From the NCBI GenBank assembly GCA_001295775.1, contig LJIA01000004.1, positions 1 through 48,005 of the forward strand: DNA of 48,005 nt, read 5' to 3'. The translations under genes and the position numbers were made by a program. This document shows positions 44,684 through 48,005 of the stretch, piece by piece. The first letter of the stretch is position 1; every line of letters starts with the position of its first letter. Source of the stretch: a beta proteobacterium AAP99 (GTDB taxonomy: Bacteria > Pseudomonadota > Gammaproteobacteria > Burkholderiales > Burkholderiaceae_C). Below the pieces are notes generated by a model that did no database searches, was not told the origin of the DNA, and was given only the letters and a program-made list of their open reading frames with translations.

Positions 44684-45082
44684 ATGCCAACCATCAACCA
44701 GCTCATTCGGAAGCCCCGAGTCTCTGAGACGATCAAGTCCAAGAGCCCGGCGCTGAAGAACAGCCCGCAAAAGCGCGGTGTCTGCACCAAGGTCTACACG
44801 ACCACCCCCAAGAAGCCCAACTCCGCTCTGCGCAAGGTCGCCAAGGTTCGCCTGGTGAACGGCTACGAAATCATTTCGTACATCGGCGGCGAAGGCCACA
44901 ACCTGCAAGAACACAGCGTCGTGCTGATCCGCGGCGGCCGTGTGAAGGACTTGCCGGGCGTGCGCTACCACATCGTCCGTGGTTCGCTGGACCTCCAGGG
45001 CGTGAAGGACCGCAAGCAGGCCCGTTCGAAGTACGGCGCCAAGATGCCCAAGGCCGGCGCAGCCGCTGCCAAGAAGAAGTAA
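44684..45082 (+). CDS. rpsL: 30S ribosomal protein S12
   Basis: S12 lies at the decoding centre and controls accuracy. The sequence is typical from [12 protein letters not shown] onward. The streptomycin-sensitive segment is wild type: [12 protein letters not shown] with Lys43 and Lys44 counting the Met, and [13 protein letters not shown]. At 132 residues it is a few residues longer than E. coli S12, with a lysine/alanine tail. It is the first gene of the str operon. Confidence 0.98.
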   Translation: MPTINQLIRKPRVSETIKSKSPALKNSPQKRGVCTKVYTTTPKKPNSALRKVAKVRLVNGYEIISYIGGEGHNLQEHSVVLIRGGRVKDLPGVRYHIVRGSLDLQGVKDRKQARSKYGAKMPKAGAAAAKKK

Positions 45083-45096
45083 TTGATATCAACCCG

Positions 45097-45119
45097 CGCA
45101 ACCACAGGCTTTGGTTGCG
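45097..45119 (+). other. Hairpin between rpsL and rpsG
   Basis: An 8-bp stem (cgcaacca with tggttgcg) and 7-base loop lie 14 bases after the rpsL stop. There is no T-run, so it is more likely an RNA structure than a terminator. In E. coli the S12-S7 spacer is where S7 binds to control translation; whether that holds here is unknown. Confidence 0.55.
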
Positions 45120-45201
45120 AGTAAGTGGCCGCTCACATGAGTTGCCGCGAGCGTCGTGAGGGGTTCGTCCCCCGGCTCAACTGAAATGAAAAGGAAGACC
45201 C

Positions 45202-45669
45202 ATGCCACGTCGTCGTGAAGTTCCCAAGCGCGAGATCCTGCCTGATCCGAAGTTCGGGAACGTCGAACTCGCCAAGTTCATGAACGTTGTGATGCTCTCC
45301 GGCAAGAAGGCTGTTGCCGAAAGCATCGTCTACGGTGCGCTGGACCAGATCCAGTCCAAGGGCAAGGACCCGCTGGAGGTCTTTGGCACCGCGATCAACA
45401 ACGTCAAGCCGGTCGTCGAAGTGAAATCCCGCCGTGTGGGCGGTGCGAACTACCAGGTTCCGGTGGAAGTTCGCCCGGTGCGCCGTCTGGCGCTGTCCAT
45501 GCGCTGGATTCGCGAAGCGGCCAAGAAGCGTGGCGAGAAGTCGATGGCCCTGCGTCTGGCAGGCGAGCTGCTGGAAGCGGCCGAAGGCCGTGGCGGTGCC
45601 ATGAAGAAGCGTGACGAAGTTCACCGCATGGCCGAAGCCAACAAGGCATTCAGCCACTTCCGCTTCTGA
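45202..45669 (+). CDS. rpsG: 30S ribosomal protein S7
   Basis: S7 starts assembly of the 30S head by binding 16S rRNA. The 155-residue sequence is standard ([20 protein letters not shown], then [17 protein letters not shown]). AAGGAAG lies six bases before the ATG. In other bacteria S7 also represses its own operon. Confidence 0.98.
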   Translation: MPRRREVPKREILPDPKFGNVELAKFMNVVMLSGKKAVAESIVYGALDQIQSKGKDPLEVFGTAINNVKPVVEVKSRRVGGANYQVPVEVRPVRRLALSMRWIREAAKKRGEKSMALRLAGELLEAAEGRGGAMKKRDEVHRMAEANKAFSHFRF

Positions 45670-45727
45670 TCGCTCAGGCGATCGGCGCAAGCTCCTCCTC
45701 GCGCTCCCAAGCGAAGCGTCCGTAACC

Positions 45728-45766
45728 GGGAAGACACGCTGCACGGCGATCCTGTGCAGTCTTCCC
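45728..45766 (+). other. Structured leader of fusA
   Basis: An inverted repeat pairs gggaagac (45728-45735) with gtcttccc (45759-45766) and inner tgcac with gtgca, leaving a 4-base bulge. It ends 20 bases before fusA and has no T-run after it. This is a strong RNA hairpin with a possible role in translation or transcript stability. Confidence 0.6.
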
Positions 45767-45786
45767 CTCGCAAGAAAGTTTGAGTC

Positions 45787-47892
<2,106 letters not shown>

Positions 47893-47900
47893 AGCAAGGT

Positions 47901-47929
47901 GTCGACCGCGCTGCGCGCGGTCGACTTTT
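47901..47929 (+). terminator. Hairpin with T-run between fusA and tuf
   Basis: A perfect 11-bp GC-rich stem (gtcgaccgcgc with gcgcggtcgac) around a 3-base loop is followed by tttt, starting 9 bases after the fusA stop. It looks like an intrinsic terminator or partial attenuator in front of tuf. Confidence 0.75.
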
Positions 47930-47956
47930 ACGTTTCATTCCGAAGGAATACCAAAA

Positions 47957-48005
47957 ATGGCAAAAGGCAAGTTTGAGCGCACCAAGCCGCACGTCAACGT
48001 GGGCA
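47957..48005 (+). CDS. tuf: Elongation factor Tu, cut by window end
   Basis: Only the first 16 codons are present (MAKGKFERTKPHVNVG), identical in kind to the EF-Tu N-terminus. GAAGGA lies before the ATG. EF-Tu delivers aminoacyl-tRNA to the ribosome. The rest lies beyond the window. Confidence 0.95.
   Translation, partial: MAKGKFERTKPHVNVG

Overview
The window is high-GC chromosomal DNA with dense, mostly operonic genes. Gene content points to a betaproteobacterium of the order Burkholderiales. Supporting signs are a fused indolepyruvate:ferredoxin oxidoreductase, an rsmB-DUF4390-ntrYX-trkAH block, DUF3567- and DUF3717-type small proteins, and a str operon (rpsL-rpsG-fusA-tuf). The genus cannot be fixed from this sequence alone. 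I see no phage, plasmid, insertion sequence, CRISPR array, tRNA or rRNA.

Layout. 0.2-3.8 kb: fused indolepyruvate:ferredoxin oxidoreductase (minus). 4.1-8.0 kb: an envelope-glycan cassette, with an ArnT-like integral-membrane glycosyltransferase (minus) diverging from a polyprenyl-phosphate glycosyltransferase, a GtrA-like membrane protein and a ChbG/YdjC-type deacetylase (plus). 8.0-17.7 kb: a minus-strand type II secretion block reading MFS transporter-gspK-L-M-N-D-E-F; gspC and the pseudopilins gspG-J are absent here. 17.8-26.7 kb: a plus-strand run of a degenerate GGDEF protein, rsmB, a DUF4390 protein, an NtrY-like kinase, an NtrX-like regulator without the AAA+ domain, trkA and trkH. 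26.7-29.8 kb: DUF3567 protein, HNH endonuclease, small lipoprotein, EamA transporter and Nudix hydrolase.

29.9-35.9 kb is the most interesting part. A chromosomal class D (OXA-type) beta-lactamase lies beside a small membrane protein, a CreD-like protein, an LprI-like secreted protein, and a CreC/CreB-like two-component pair. In Aeromonas and Pseudomonas, Cre/Blr systems control beta-lactamase and envelope-stress genes. A GTGAG-N6-GTGAG direct repeat resembling a cre tag lies upstream of creD. This suggests a self-contained beta-lactam/cell-wall stress module, which remains an inference.

36.0-44.2 kb: 3-hydroxyisobutyryl-CoA hydrolase-like protein, DUF3717 protein, an unrecognised 210-residue protein, a large exported metallopeptidase-like lipoprotein with IPT/TIG repeats, a second EamA transporter, and an overlapping pair of an S41 peptidase lipoprotein and a small lipoprotein. 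44.5-48.0 kb: str operon with a good promoter, structured intercistronic regions and tuf cut by the window end.

Non-coding structure worth noting: an AT-richer ~105-bp intergenic element at three loci (9.3, 31.0 and 36.0 kb); a second palindrome-rich repeat at the left edge and twice near 41 kb; and several clean intrinsic terminators.
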